A stretch of 39,791 nt of DNA, taken from positions 7,576 to 47,366 of the forward strand of contig JACFNF010000019.1 in the NCBI GenBank assembly GCA_019454985.1, written 5' to 3'. The DNA is from Bacteroidales bacterium. GTDB lineage: Bacteria > Bacteroidota > Bacteroidia > Bacteroidales > F082. Under the pieces are notes generated by a model. That model ran no database searches. It was given only the letters and a program-made list of their open reading frames with translations, and had not been told where the DNA came from. A program made the translations under genes and the position numbers. Of this stretch, positions 32,847-39,791 are shown piece after piece. How positions within the stretch are numbered: the stretch's first letter is position 1; the number at the start of each line of letters is the position of its first letter.

Positions 32847-34337
32847 ATGCTCAACCAAAGGCTCCAACAAAAACTTATTCAGAAGCTTTCGCCTCAGCAG
32901 ATACTGCTGATGAAGCTTCTGCAGATACCGTCAATGGCTTTGGAGCAACGCATAAAACAGGAGATAGAGGAAAACCCGGCGCTCGAACTCGAAGAAGGAC
33001 AGGAAGAACCACCACAGGAAGAGATGTCGTTTGATGAAGATTCCGATTTTGACAATGAACAAGACGATGAAGAGGAATATGATACAAAAGACGATGAATT
33101 CTCGATTGACGACTATCTCTCTGAAGACGACGATGATTACCCTGATTACAAAACGAGTGTGAACAACACCAGCGCCGATGACGAAAGATATGAAGTCCCT
33201 TTCACCAGCGGCCTGAGTTTTCAGGAATTACTTATTCAGCAACTGGGTTATCGCAGATTGGACGAACGGAAATATAAGATTGGGACTTATATCATTGGCA
33301 ACCTCGACGATTCGGGCTATCTGAGCCGGACATTGGAAGCCATCACCGATGATTTACTTTTTGGTCTCAATATCAAAACCAACAAACGGGAGCTCAACGA
33401 AATTCTGGCCATCATTCAAAGCTTCGATCCACCGGGTGTTGGTGCCCGCAACCTGCAGGAATGTCTGCTTATCCAACTTAAACGTATTGATGAGGAAAAC
33501 CCTTCGCCCGCTATTGAGCTGGCCATCCTCCTCATTGATCGCTATTTTGATGAGTTTGCCAAAAAACATTACGACAAAATCATTAAAAAAGCCGAAATCA
33601 CTGAAGATCAGCTCAGGGATGCCATGAACGAAATCCTGAAGCTGAATCCCAAGCCTGGAAATAGTGTAGCGGAAACAGCCAAAGATAATCATTACATCAT
33701 TCCTGATTTTATCATTCAAATCAACGACGGCAAACTCGAACTCAGTTTGAGCAGTCGCAATATGCCCGAACTCAGGGTGAGCAAACTCTACAACGAAATG
33801 CTCGAAACCTTGTCCGAAGGCAAAAAAGGACGAGCCGAAAAAGAAGCTTTAGTCTTTATCAAACAAAAGATTGACTCTGCACGCTGGTTCATTGATGCGA
33901 TACATCAGCGCCAGAACACCCTCTACAATACCATGTTGGCCATTATGAAATATCAGGAGGCATATTTCCTAACCGGTGATGAAACAAGACTCAGGCCAAT
34001 GATTCTCAAAGATATAGCCGAAATGGTGAAGATGGATATTTCCACTGTTTCGCGCGTGGCCAACAGCAAATATGTGCAAACACCCTTTGGCACTTTCCTG
34101 CTCAAAAGTTTCTTTAGCGAGAGTATGCAAACCGAAGAAGGCGAAGAAGTTTCGACCCGTGAAATCAAGAAGATATTGAGCGACTGCATCGAAGCCGAGT
34201 CAAAAGATAAACCACTGACCGATGAGCAGTTGATGAATATTTTAAAAGAGAAAGGTTACAATATTGCCCGCCGAACGGTGGCCAAATATCGCGAACAGTT
34301 GAATATCCCTGTGGCGCGACTGCGAAAGGAGCTTTAG
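32847..34337 (+). CDS. rpoN: RNA polymerase sigma-54 factor
   Basis: A 496-residue alternative sigma factor that needs an AAA+ activator. Region I is the Gln/Leu-rich N-terminus (LQQKLIQKLSPQQILLMKLLQIPSMALEQRI); region II is a long acidic stretch at about 48-108; the core-binding domain follows at about 120-300 (YIIGNLDDSGYLS, FDPPGVGARNLQECL); the -12-binding helix-turn-helix region (MDISTVSRVANSKYVQTPFG) and the C-terminal RpoN box ARRTVAKYRE, near residue 480, contact the -24 element. All regions are intact. The acidic region is notably long. The NtrC-type activator at 12086-13507 is its only partner in the window. A membrane protein gene follows 3 bases later. Confidence 0.96.
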   Translation: MLNQRLQQKLIQKLSPQQILLMKLLQIPSMALEQRIKQEIEENPALELEEGQEEPPQEEMSFDEDSDFDNEQDDEEEYDTKDDEFSIDDYLSEDDDDYPDYKTSVNNTSADDERYEVPFTSGLSFQELLIQQLGYRRLDERKYKIGTYIIGNLDDSGYLSRTLEAITDDLLFGLNIKTNKRELNEILAIIQSFDPPGVGARNLQECLLIQLKRIDEENPSPAIELAILLIDRYFDEFAKKHYDKIIKKAEITEDQLRDAMNEILKLNPKPGNSVAETAKDNHYIIPDFIIQINDGKLELSLSSRNMPELRVSKLYNEMLETLSEGKKGRAEKEALVFIKQKIDSARWFIDAIHQRQNTLYNTMLAIMKYQEAYFLTGDETRLRPMILKDIAEMVKMDISTVSRVANSKYVQTPFGTFLLKSFFSESMQTEEGEEVSTREIKKILSDCIEAESKDKPLTDEQLMNILKEKGYNIARRTVAKYREQLNIPVARLRKEL

Positions 34338-34340
34338 CAC

Positions 34341-34976
34341 ATGGCTCGTAAACCGCCTTTTACTATCGCATTAGCCCGTGTAATTTCCGTTGTTTTTCAT
34401 CCCTTATTGATGCCCACCTGGGTATTTATCGTCATGTCGTTGATGGGATCTGTGGCGTCTGGAAGTTCGGAATGCAATCTGCCTCTTTTATATGGACTGG
34501 CTGTTTTTGGCCTTACGTTTGTGCTACCGGTATTGGTGTTTTTGGCCATGTTGCGTGTCGGTAGAATCAGCTCGCTGCAAATGCCCCGGCGTGAGGAACG
34601 CCAACAGCCCATCCTGTTGACAGCGATTTCTTTCTATGGACTCTTTTTTTGGTCGAAAGGATGGAGCGTAGAGCCTTTGTTTAAGGTTTATATCATTGGA
34701 GCCACTTTGCTCAGTTTGATTGCTTTTCTCATCAATTACCGATGGAAAATCAGCCTTCATATGGTGGGCGCAGGCGGCGTGACAGGTTGTATGGCCACTT
34801 ACGTCTATTTTATGAGCCCGGAGTATTTTCTGATTTTACCTGTGGCTGTTGTGATTGCCGGACTGACGGCTTTTGCCCGTCTCAGACTTTCCTCCCACAC
34901 TCAAGGCGAGGTTTATTTTGGCTTTCTTCTTGGATCTGTGCTGATATTCAGCCTGTTTGTCCTGATAACAGGTTAA
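34341..34976 (+). CDS. Multi-pass membrane protein, possibly PAP2-like
   Basis: A 211-residue protein with about six transmembrane helices. It starts 3 bases after the rpoN stop, so it is cotranscribed. The loop MPRREERQQP and the late segments LHMVGAGG and ARLRLSSHTQGEVYFGFLLG are placed like the three motifs of PAP2 phosphatases (KX6RP, PSGH, SRX5HX3D), but each is degenerate: the second has no PSGH, and the third has Glu where Asp is expected. It may be a divergent or inactive PAP2-like lipid phosphatase, or another membrane fold. No firm function. Confidence 0.7.
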   Translation: MARKPPFTIALARVISVVFHPLLMPTWVFIVMSLMGSVASGSSECNLPLLYGLAVFGLTFVLPVLVFLAMLRVGRISSLQMPRREERQQPILLTAISFYGLFFWSKGWSVEPLFKVYIIGATLLSLIAFLINYRWKISLHMVGAGGVTGCMATYVYFMSPEYFLILPVAVVIAGLTAFARLRLSSHTQGEVYFGFLLGSVLIFSLFVLITG

Positions 34977-35016
34977 CTGGTAACCGGTAGTTTGTAATTC
35001 GACCTCTCAAGCCCGA

Positions 35017-35682
35017 TTAATACGGCGTGATAGTAATCCCCAGTGAAAGTGGATAGATTTCCGGGCCTAGATCGCGCTGGAAGATGCGCGAAGGCTGATA
35101 ATAAGCATAAAGATTTACCCATTTGTAACCAACGCGTAAGGTGGGTCCGAAGGTATATTTCTCTAAGGCATTGATGCGTTTCTCTTTGATCAGACGATAA
35201 GGGCCGTCTTTGACGGTCTGGCCACGATATTTGGTCTTTGAATCGAGCGCAATGCCCATCTTGAAACCGATACCGATTTTCCAGTTGTCTTTAAATCTAA
35301 GCCGAAATTCGGCGGGAATGTCAATATAGGTCAAACCCAGCTTGCTGCGCTTGTAGTTGAGGTCTTTGTTGATGGGGCTCATCACGATGGTATCGGCTTT
35401 CACATCGCTGATGATACCGTTGCTGTAAAAATTGTGCATCCTGAGTCCGGCACCCATCGCAAAGATGTGTTTAGTTTCGCCAACCTTGAAATTGTAGGTC
35501 GTTGAAAATCCAAAGCCTTGGTTAATGGCCCGCATCTTGATGCCATCAGGCGATTTGGTGAAAACATCGGTGAAGATATCAAAGCCTGCTGAAACATTGT
35601 TGCTTGACTTGGTGGCCACAACCTGTGGACGTGCAGCAATAAACACGAACAGTAAAGCGGCTAATAAACTCAGTTTTTTCAT
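35017..35682 (-). CDS. Outer-membrane beta-barrel protein (porin-like, PF13568 type)
   Basis: A 221-residue exported protein with a signal peptide of about 19 residues ending ARPQ, followed by alternating amphipathic strands typical of eight-stranded barrels (NQGFGFSTTYNFKVGE, IFAMGAGLRMHNFY, YIDIPAEFRLRFKDNWKIGIGFKMGIAL). The DIPAEFRLRF block is common in the PorT-like outer membrane beta-barrel family of Bacteroidota. Strand-ending Tyr at the C-terminus fits outer-membrane insertion. Specific function unknown. It has its own -7 element and converges on the rpoN transcript. Confidence 0.82.
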   Translation of the reverse strand: MKKLSLLAALLFVFIAARPQVVATKSSNNVSAGFDIFTDVFTKSPDGIKMRAINQGFGFSTTYNFKVGETKHIFAMGAGLRMHNFYSNGIISDVKADTIVMSPINKDLNYKRSKLGLTYIDIPAEFRLRFKDNWKIGIGFKMGIALDSKTKYRGQTVKDGPYRLIKEKRINALEKYTFGPTLRVGYKWVNLYAYYQPSRIFQRDLGPEIYPLSLGITITPY

Positions 35683-35709
35683 TTTCCGGTTCTAAGGTTA
35701 GTGAAGTGG

Positions 35710-35717
35710 CAAAGATA
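35710..35717 (-). promoter_or_regulatory. Likely -7 element of the barrel gene at 35017
   Basis: TATCTTTG on the minus strand fits TAnnTTTG, 28 bases before the start codon. Confidence 0.5.
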
Positions 35718-35754
35718 CATTTTTCGTAAAGATGAATTATGGCATTGTAAAAAA

Positions 35755-36372
35755 TCAGCGTTTCGGGTGCTGTTGGTCAATCAGCTTGTGCATGGATGAG
35801 CTGTTCCATTTTGCTGCGCCGGTTTTGCGAATGATGATTTTGCCTTCGGGGCTTATCACCCAGGTTGTTGGGATGCTTCCGGTGGCAAAATCAGGCGGAG
35901 TTTCTGAAAGTTCTTGGTAAACAGGCATCGTAAAACCTTTCTTTTCCATGAAACTATTAATCGTTTCGGCTTTTTCGTTGCTCACGAGTACAAAGGTGAT
36001 TCTGTCCGATTTGTTTATGTAAAGTTCTTGCAGATCTGGCATTTCGGCAATGCAAGGCGGGCACCAGGTGGCCCAGAAATTGAGCAAAATCGTTTGACCT
36101 TTCAGCACGCCAAGGCGGATCTCTCGGCCATTGGCATCGCGCAACTGCCAGTTCCAGGCTTCATCGCTCACGGTGGACTGTTTTTCGGCGGATAAGGTTT
36201 TAGGTGAAACAGCGGTCAATCCTGCCATAAAGGCACTGATTTCTCGGCGGCTGGCAGGAATCACAAGACCAATCAGCAGCAAAACAAAAAGCAGGTCGGA
36301 AGCTTTGCTCAACCAGCTTTTCTTTTGCCAATAAGTCTCCCATCTTTTTTTGATGATGTCTTTCAAATTCAT
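35755..36372 (-). CDS. TlpA-like thioredoxin-fold oxidoreductase, membrane-anchored
   Basis: A 205-residue protein with one transmembrane helix (about 26-41) and a periplasmic thioredoxin fold at about 70-205. The redox motif is FWATWCPPCIAEMPDL with Cys104 and Cys107; the cis-Pro segment appears as GSIPTTWVISPEGKII. TlpA/ResA-like proteins reduce disulfides in the periplasm, often for cytochrome c maturation. No cytochrome gene is near. It follows the small helical protein by 11 bases and is in one operon with it. Confidence 0.92.
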   Translation of the reverse strand: MNLKDIIKKRWETYWQKKSWLSKASDLLFVLLLIGLVIPASRREISAFMAGLTAVSPKTLSAEKQSTVSDEAWNWQLRDANGREIRLGVLKGQTILLNFWATWCPPCIAEMPDLQELYINKSDRITFVLVSNEKAETINSFMEKKGFTMPVYQELSETPPDFATGSIPTTWVISPEGKIIIRKTGAAKWNSSSMHKLIDQQHPKR

Positions 36373-36383
36373 CTGATTAGTTT

Positions 36384-36794
36384 TTATGACCGGCTTGCCT
36401 CATCCGTCAAGCGCATGCGCTCGTCGAGCAAACGGTTAATTTCTTCTTCGCTCAATTGAGGGTCTCTTAATCTGGCGTCTATCTGGGCAATGCTTTCAAG
36501 CTGTTCAGAATTTTCTGTAGTCGGCTGTGTTTTAGTTAATTCGGGCTCGCCCAGTTCTTCGCGCAATTGCCTGATAAACATTCCGATCATTTGATATATA
36601 TGCTCGTTTGCCTGACCAAACATCTCAAACGAGATGTGGTCTTTCATCAATTCATAGTTCTTTAAAAAAAGGCGCATCTGCTCAAGCTGCACCTTGCTGA
36701 GGCCACTGATCTCGTCCATCGGATGCTTTTCCATCAACTTGTTGAAGAGTCTGAAAAGCTCATCGAGCTGCTTTTTAAATGCGTCGTTGTCCAT
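36384..36794 (-). CDS. Small helical cytosolic protein, unknown
   Basis: A 136-residue protein from ATG 36794; an upstream in-frame ATG at 36839 would add 15 residues with no clear role. No signal peptide or transmembrane helix. It is almost wholly helical and charged, with a central FLKNYELMKDHISFEMFGQANEHIYQMIG stretch and a Glu-rich tail containing two short repeats like RLRDPQLSEEEINRLLDERMRL. I do not recognise the family. It precedes the TlpA gene by 11 bases on the same strand. Confidence 0.7.
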   Translation of the reverse strand: MDNDAFKKQLDELFRLFNKLMEKHPMDEISGLSKVQLEQMRLFLKNYELMKDHISFEMFGQANEHIYQMIGMFIRQLREELGEPELTKTQPTTENSEQLESIAQIDARLRDPQLSEEEINRLLDERMRLTDEASRS

Positions 36795-36860
36795 GATATC
36801 TATTACGATTTTGGTTGGGTTAACACAAAAACCATGCAAAAAACTTCGGTTGACAGGAAA

Positions 36861-37466
36861 TTATTTGCGAAGCTGGTTGAGGGAGAATAAATTGTCGAAA
36901 AGTTTTCCCTTTCGTTGGGTAGGTCTGAAATGGCCTTCGTTCACCTTTTGCACCTCCTCAATGGTATAAAACGCATTGGGATTGTGGGTGTTAATGATTT
37001 TGAGAGCTTCGTTCAGGTCTTTCTTTTTAACAATGCTAAAAAGAATTTTGACAGGGCCTGATTTTCCTTCCGCATCAAGGGTGGTTACTCCGTAATTGGC
37101 TTCACGAAGCCGTTCGATGAGTTCCGGATTGTCTTTTTTAGGGATAATACGGATGACCACACTTCCGAGCGACATTTTTTCAACAATTCGTATTCCGATG
37201 TAGTTGCCTGCGCCAAAACCGGCCCCATAGCCAATATACGACATGAAGTTGTCGAGCTGCTGCATGATCTGACCAATAGCCAACAGCCAGATGATGACTT
37301 CGAGAAAGCCCAGAAATGGGGCATAGTTTTTAAGTCCGCGCGAGACAAAAATCAATCGGATAGTGCCGATGGTTACATCCATGATGCGTGCAATGGCGAT
37401 GAGCAAAGGCAAAACCACCCAGTTGTAAACGTCAGCGCCAAAAAATTCCTGAAGACTTGCTGTCAT
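36861..37466 (-). CDS. UPF0316 membrane protein (DUF5698 plus DUF2179)
   Basis: A 201-residue protein. Three transmembrane helices in the first 105 residues form DUF5698 (ARIMDVTIGTIRLIFVSRGLK, GFLEVIIWLLAIGQIM), and a cytosolic DUF2179 domain at about 115-175 (REANYGVTTLDAEGKSGPVKILFSIVKKKDL) follows, ending in FYTIEEVQKVNEGHF. DUF2179 is thought to bind small nucleotides in related proteins. Role unknown. It is divergent from cysteate synthase across 110 bases, each side with its own -7 element. Confidence 0.9.
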   Translation of the reverse strand: MTASLQEFFGADVYNWVVLPLLIAIARIMDVTIGTIRLIFVSRGLKNYAPFLGFLEVIIWLLAIGQIMQQLDNFMSYIGYGAGFGAGNYIGIRIVEKMSLGSVVIRIIPKKDNPELIERLREANYGVTTLDAEGKSGPVKILFSIVKKKDLNEALKIINTHNPNAFYTIEEVQKVNEGHFRPTQRKGKLFDNLFSLNQLRK

Positions 37467-37490
37467 AAATTAAAGCCTGAGATTTGCGGC

Positions 37491-37498
37491 CAAAGATA
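37491..37498 (-). promoter_or_regulatory. Likely -7 element of the UPF0316 gene
   Basis: TATCTTTG on the minus strand fits TAnnTTTG, 25 bases before the start codon at 37466. Confidence 0.5.
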
Positions 37499-37516
37499 GG
37501 GCATTTTCGATGTCGG

Positions 37517-37557
37517 TTGTCCCGGGTTTTGCCTTGTGGTCTAAGTTTGTAAATTTG
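37517..37557 (+). promoter_or_regulatory. Tandem promoter elements of cysteate synthase
   Basis: TAAGTTTG (37542-37549) and TAAATTTG (37550-37557) both fit TAnnTTTG back to back. TTG at 37517-37519 is 22 bases before the first; TTTG at 37528-37531 is 18 bases before the second. The leader would be under 30 bases. Confidence 0.55.
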
Positions 37558-37576
37558 CCGCAAAATTTACCCCTTC

Positions 37577-38875
37577 ATGGCGATTGATTTCCAACCTACT
37601 CAATATCGTTTGCAGTCTTTGGCAACCGGCCGTGTTTTTGACGATTCGGGCTGGCTGCTCGAAGCTCCGGGCGAGGATATGCCGGGGCTCGTCAGGGCAG
37701 TGTATGAGCAAAATCAGCTTCATCTGAAAGACGAAAGCTTTGGTCTTTTCCGCTTTTCCGATTGGTTGCCTGCTCAACGTTTCCTCCATGGCTCTTCGGC
37801 TCCGGTTACCTATAAAAGCAAAGAATTGGCCGCCTTTTTAAGGCTTCATCACCTCTACATCACTTTTAGCGGATGGTGGCCCGAGCGCGGCGCGATAATG
37901 ACAAGCTGTTCGTTCAAAGAGACGGAGGCTTTCTCGGTTTGCAGCCGGATGCAGCCGCAAAACTCCCAAAAGGTATTGGTGGTTGCCTCGGCGGGCAATA
38001 CCGCACGGGCTTTCGCGCAGGTGTGTTCCGACAACCAGATTCCACTCTTGCTCTGTGTCCCCGAAGATAATCTGGACGCTCTTTGGTTTGATAAGTCATT
38101 GAACGAATGTGTAAAATTGGTGGCCACGGCAAAAGGGAGCGACTATTTCGATGCCATCCACTTGTCTAATATAGTTTGTGGCTTCGATGGTTTTTATGCC
38201 GAGGGGGGGGCAAAAAATATTGCCCGCCGCGATGGCATGGGTACAACCGTGCTTTCGGCCACCACTTTTATCGGACGCCTCCCCGACTTTTATTTTCAGG
38301 CTGTTGGAAGCGGCACCGGCGCCATCGCTGCCTGGGAGGCAAACCTGCGTTTTCTGGCCGACGGCCGCTTTGGGAAACATAAAATGCGGCTTATGGTGTC
38401 GCAAAATGCCCCCTTCCAGCCAATCTACGATGCCTGGAAGGCCGGATCGAGGGCTATTTTGCCTTACGATGACGCCTTGGCCAGACAACATGCTGAGCTC
38501 ATTGCTGCCACAGTACTCTCAAACCGTAAGCCGCCGTACCCGGTGATTGGCGGGCTTTTTGATGCCCTGAAAGATACGCAGGGCGATGTGCTTTTGGTTC
38601 ATAACGAAGAAGCCGACGAAGCAGCCCGACTTTTTGAACAGCTTGAAGGAATTGATATTCACCCGGCTGCTGCTGTGGCAGTGGCCTCACTGAGGCAGGC
38701 CGTTGCCAAGGGCCGCGTTCCCACCGATGCCATCGTGATGCTCAACATCACCGGAGGAGGAGAAAAAAGATTTAAAGCCGAACATCAACTGCATTACCTG
38801 AAGCCTGAACAAGTTTTTGAGGTGGATGCCTCTCCGGAAGAAATAAAACGGAAAATCGGCCTGCTGAAATGGTGA
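37577..38875 (+). CDS. Cysteate synthase (PLP-dependent, threonine synthase paralogue)
   Basis: A 432-residue fold-type II PLP enzyme. It matches what I recall of methanogen cysteate synthase across most of its length: VTYKSKELAAFLRL, YITFSGWWPERGA, CSFKETEA with PLP Lys114, VVASAGNTARAF, EGGAKNIARRDGMGT, YFQAVGSGTGAIAAWEA, PPYPVIGGLFDAL and EGIDIHPAAAVAVA. The reaction replaces the phosphate of phosphoserine with sulfite to give L-cysteate. In Bacteroidota cysteate feeds sulfonolipid (capnine) synthesis, whereas in methanogens it feeds coenzyme M. Threonine synthase is the main alternative, but these blocks favour cysteate synthase. A G8 run at 38203-38210 lies in the coding frame. No acyltransferase partner is adjacent. 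Confidence 0.87.
   Translation: MAIDFQPTQYRLQSLATGRVFDDSGWLLEAPGEDMPGLVRAVYEQNQLHLKDESFGLFRFSDWLPAQRFLHGSSAPVTYKSKELAAFLRLHHLYITFSGWWPERGAIMTSCSFKETEAFSVCSRMQPQNSQKVLVVASAGNTARAFAQVCSDNQIPLLLCVPEDNLDALWFDKSLNECVKLVATAKGSDYFDAIHLSNIVCGFDGFYAEGGAKNIARRDGMGTTVLSATTFIGRLPDFYFQAVGSGTGAIAAWEANLRFLADGRFGKHKMRLMVSQNAPFQPIYDAWKAGSRAILPYDDALARQHAELIAATVLSNRKPPYPVIGGLFDALKDTQGDVLLVHNEEADEAARLFEQLEGIDIHPAAAVAVASLRQAVAKGRVPTDAIVMLNITGGGEKRFKAEHQLHYLKPEQVFEVDASPEEIKRKIGLLKW
38203..38210 (+). repeat. G8 homopolymer inside cysteate synthase
   Basis: Eight consecutive G encode the Glu-Gly-Gly-Ala of the conserved EGGAKN motif as GAG GGG GGG GCA, followed after one C by six A. The frame is intact here. Confidence 0.95.
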
Positions 38876-39031
38876 GCCGGCTACCTTTTGCGTACGATAA
38901 GTGCTAAGATGGTTGTGTTATTGATGTCAAGCCTTGCAACGATTGGTCATTCAATGGATAGTTTATTCGAGAATTTGATAATAACCGTGTAATCATAAAC
39001 CTGAAATTGTAATTGCACGATTACAAACTTC

Positions 39032-39049
39032 ATAAGCAGCACTGCTTAT
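39032..39049 (-). terminator. Small hairpin after the last barrel gene
   Basis: ATAAGCA (39032-39038) pairs with TGCTTAT (39043-39049) around a 4-base loop, 15 bases past the stop of the gene ending at 39064. The U-run is weak, so efficiency is doubtful. An inverted repeat TGTAATC/GATTACA lies just beyond. Confidence 0.4.
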
Positions 39050-39063
39050 CTTGCCAAATAGCC

Positions 39064-39705
39064 TTATCTGCCGAATGTTTTGACTTTGTAAGAAATATTC
39101 AGATGCCATGCGCGGTTGAAAAACCGCAAATCAGTGTTTTCTTTTATCCCTACTCCAAAAACATCCCGAATTCCGTAATAGTAGGTAAAGCTGGCTTTCC
39201 AGTTACGAACTTTAAAATATACACCAGGCTGTAAAGCGGCGTCCCATATCCTTGACTCGACAGCGATGATTTCGCTTGATCGGTTGGATAGCTGAAAACT
39301 GTTCAAAATTGAGAAGTCAATGCCGAAAGTTTTATATAAAGGGATGCCAGCCCCAAACGGGATGGTGATATAATTGTGCGTGAATGAATAAGATGTGCCC
39401 GGGTTCACATGATAGTTTTCTCCAAATTTATTGATCGAGCCAAGCATTGTGTACTGAATGCCTGTAAAAGGGTGAATGAAGTTGTGCTTCGACCACTCCA
39501 CTGATGCACCCAATTTCAGTGAGGCTGCTGAATTCAAAGTAAACCCCGACATTTCCTGATGCTTGTGGTCAAAACTGTAATGCTGGCTTTGGCCGGCGCC
39601 ACCAGTAAGATAAAGATCAAATTGGCCGAAAGCCGTGCCAGATACAAACAGTAAGATCAGGAGTAGTTTCAATGGCTGGAAATCATGAAAATGAGATGTT
39701 TTCAT
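39064..39705 (-). CDS. Outer-membrane barrel-like protein with repeat tract before its start
   Basis: A 213-residue exported protein from ATG 39705, with signal peptide (PLKLLLILLFVSGTAFGQ) and then amphipathic strands typical of small outer-membrane barrels (FDLYLTGGAGQSQHYSF, LKLGASVEWSKHNFIHPFTGIQYTML, AFLYK-type turns, FTYYYGIRDVFGVG), ending in LNISYKVKTFGR. I do not recognise a specific family. A TTG at 39738 in the same frame would add a Pro/Ser/Phe-rich stretch translated from the TTCC repeat, which is not signal-like, so ATG 39705 is preferred. The repeat ends 2 bases before this ATG. Confidence 0.75.
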   Translation of the reverse strand: MKTSHFHDFQPLKLLLILLFVSGTAFGQFDLYLTGGAGQSQHYSFDHKHQEMSGFTLNSAASLKLGASVEWSKHNFIHPFTGIQYTMLGSINKFGENYHVNPGTSYSFTHNYITIPFGAGIPLYKTFGIDFSILNSFQLSNRSSEIIAVESRIWDAALQPGVYFKVRNWKASFTYYYGIRDVFGVGIKENTDLRFFNRAWHLNISYKVKTFGR

Positions 39706-39707
39706 GC

Positions 39708-39733
39708 GGAAGGAAGGAAGGAAGGAAGGAAGG
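39708..39733. repeat. Tetranucleotide repeat (GGAA)6
   Basis: Six perfect GGAA units plus GG, 26 bases, immediately upstream of the start codon at 39705 (TTCC on the coding strand). Such tracts change length by slipped-strand mispairing. Confidence 0.95.
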
Positions 39734-39791
39734 CACAAAACCTTTGCCCATGCGGCTTTTGTTGATTGGGTTGGCCGCAGAAAACCCCGTT

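Noticed and set aside
37577..38875. Threonine synthase call for the PLP enzyme
   Set aside because: The EGGAKNIARRDGMGT, YFQAVGSGTGAIAAWEA and PPYPVIGGLFDAL blocks match cysteate synthase; there are no threonine-pathway neighbours.

Overview
The window looks like a chromosomal segment of a Bacteroidota bacterium, most likely class Bacteroidia; I cannot place it lower. Reasons: most promoters that can be read carry the Bacteroidota -7 element TAnnTTTG (several with TTG about 22 bases upstream); two secreted enzymes end in type IX secretion (T9SS) C-terminal domains; mutY-ssb-gldE-gldD lie in a row; and the aroma synthase is the Bacteroidota-type DAHP synthase/chorismate mutase fusion. I see no tRNA, rRNA, CRISPR array, prophage or insertion sequence. 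Gene density is high.

Layout. 1-6.9 kb: envelope genes (DUF2147 protein, small lipoprotein, DUF4837 lipoprotein, LysM lytic transglycosylase, TatA), then a secreted peptidylarginine-deiminase-like enzyme and a 39-residue membrane protein. 7-15 kb, all on the minus strand: histidine kinase and NtrC-type regulator, then a helical lipoprotein with a candidate sigma-54 promoter and an upstream dyad, then a three-gene operon of two L,D-transpeptidases and a membrane protein, then an outer-membrane barrel with a SPOR-like tail. 15-22.7 kb, minus strand: dus, lnt, hflX, a small membrane protein, trpS, RNase G, a 29-residue mS38-like ribosomal protein and HU. 22.8-29.9 kb, plus strand: mutY, ssb, gldE, gldD, a T9SS-exported M14 carboxypeptidase and a CorA transporter. 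29.9-35 kb: DAHP synthase/chorismate mutase (minus), asnS, rpoN and a membrane protein (plus). 35-39.8 kb: outer-membrane barrel, TlpA thioredoxin, a small soluble protein and a UPF0316 protein (minus), cysteate synthase (plus), and a second barrel preceded by a six-copy tetranucleotide repeat.

How the parts fit. The strongest functional story is envelope and peptidoglycan remodelling. A two-component system with a sigma-54 activator sits directly upstream of a lipoprotein whose whole ectodomain resembles the N-terminal half of the next gene's L,D-transpeptidase; rpoN is in the same window. The second story is secretion: GldD/GldE with two T9SS cargo enzymes, one of which keeps all the signature residues of Porphyromonas peptidylarginine deiminase with nearly the same spacing. 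The third is lipid chemistry: a cysteate synthase, which in Bacteroidota points to sulfonolipids, carrying a G8 tract that could slip.
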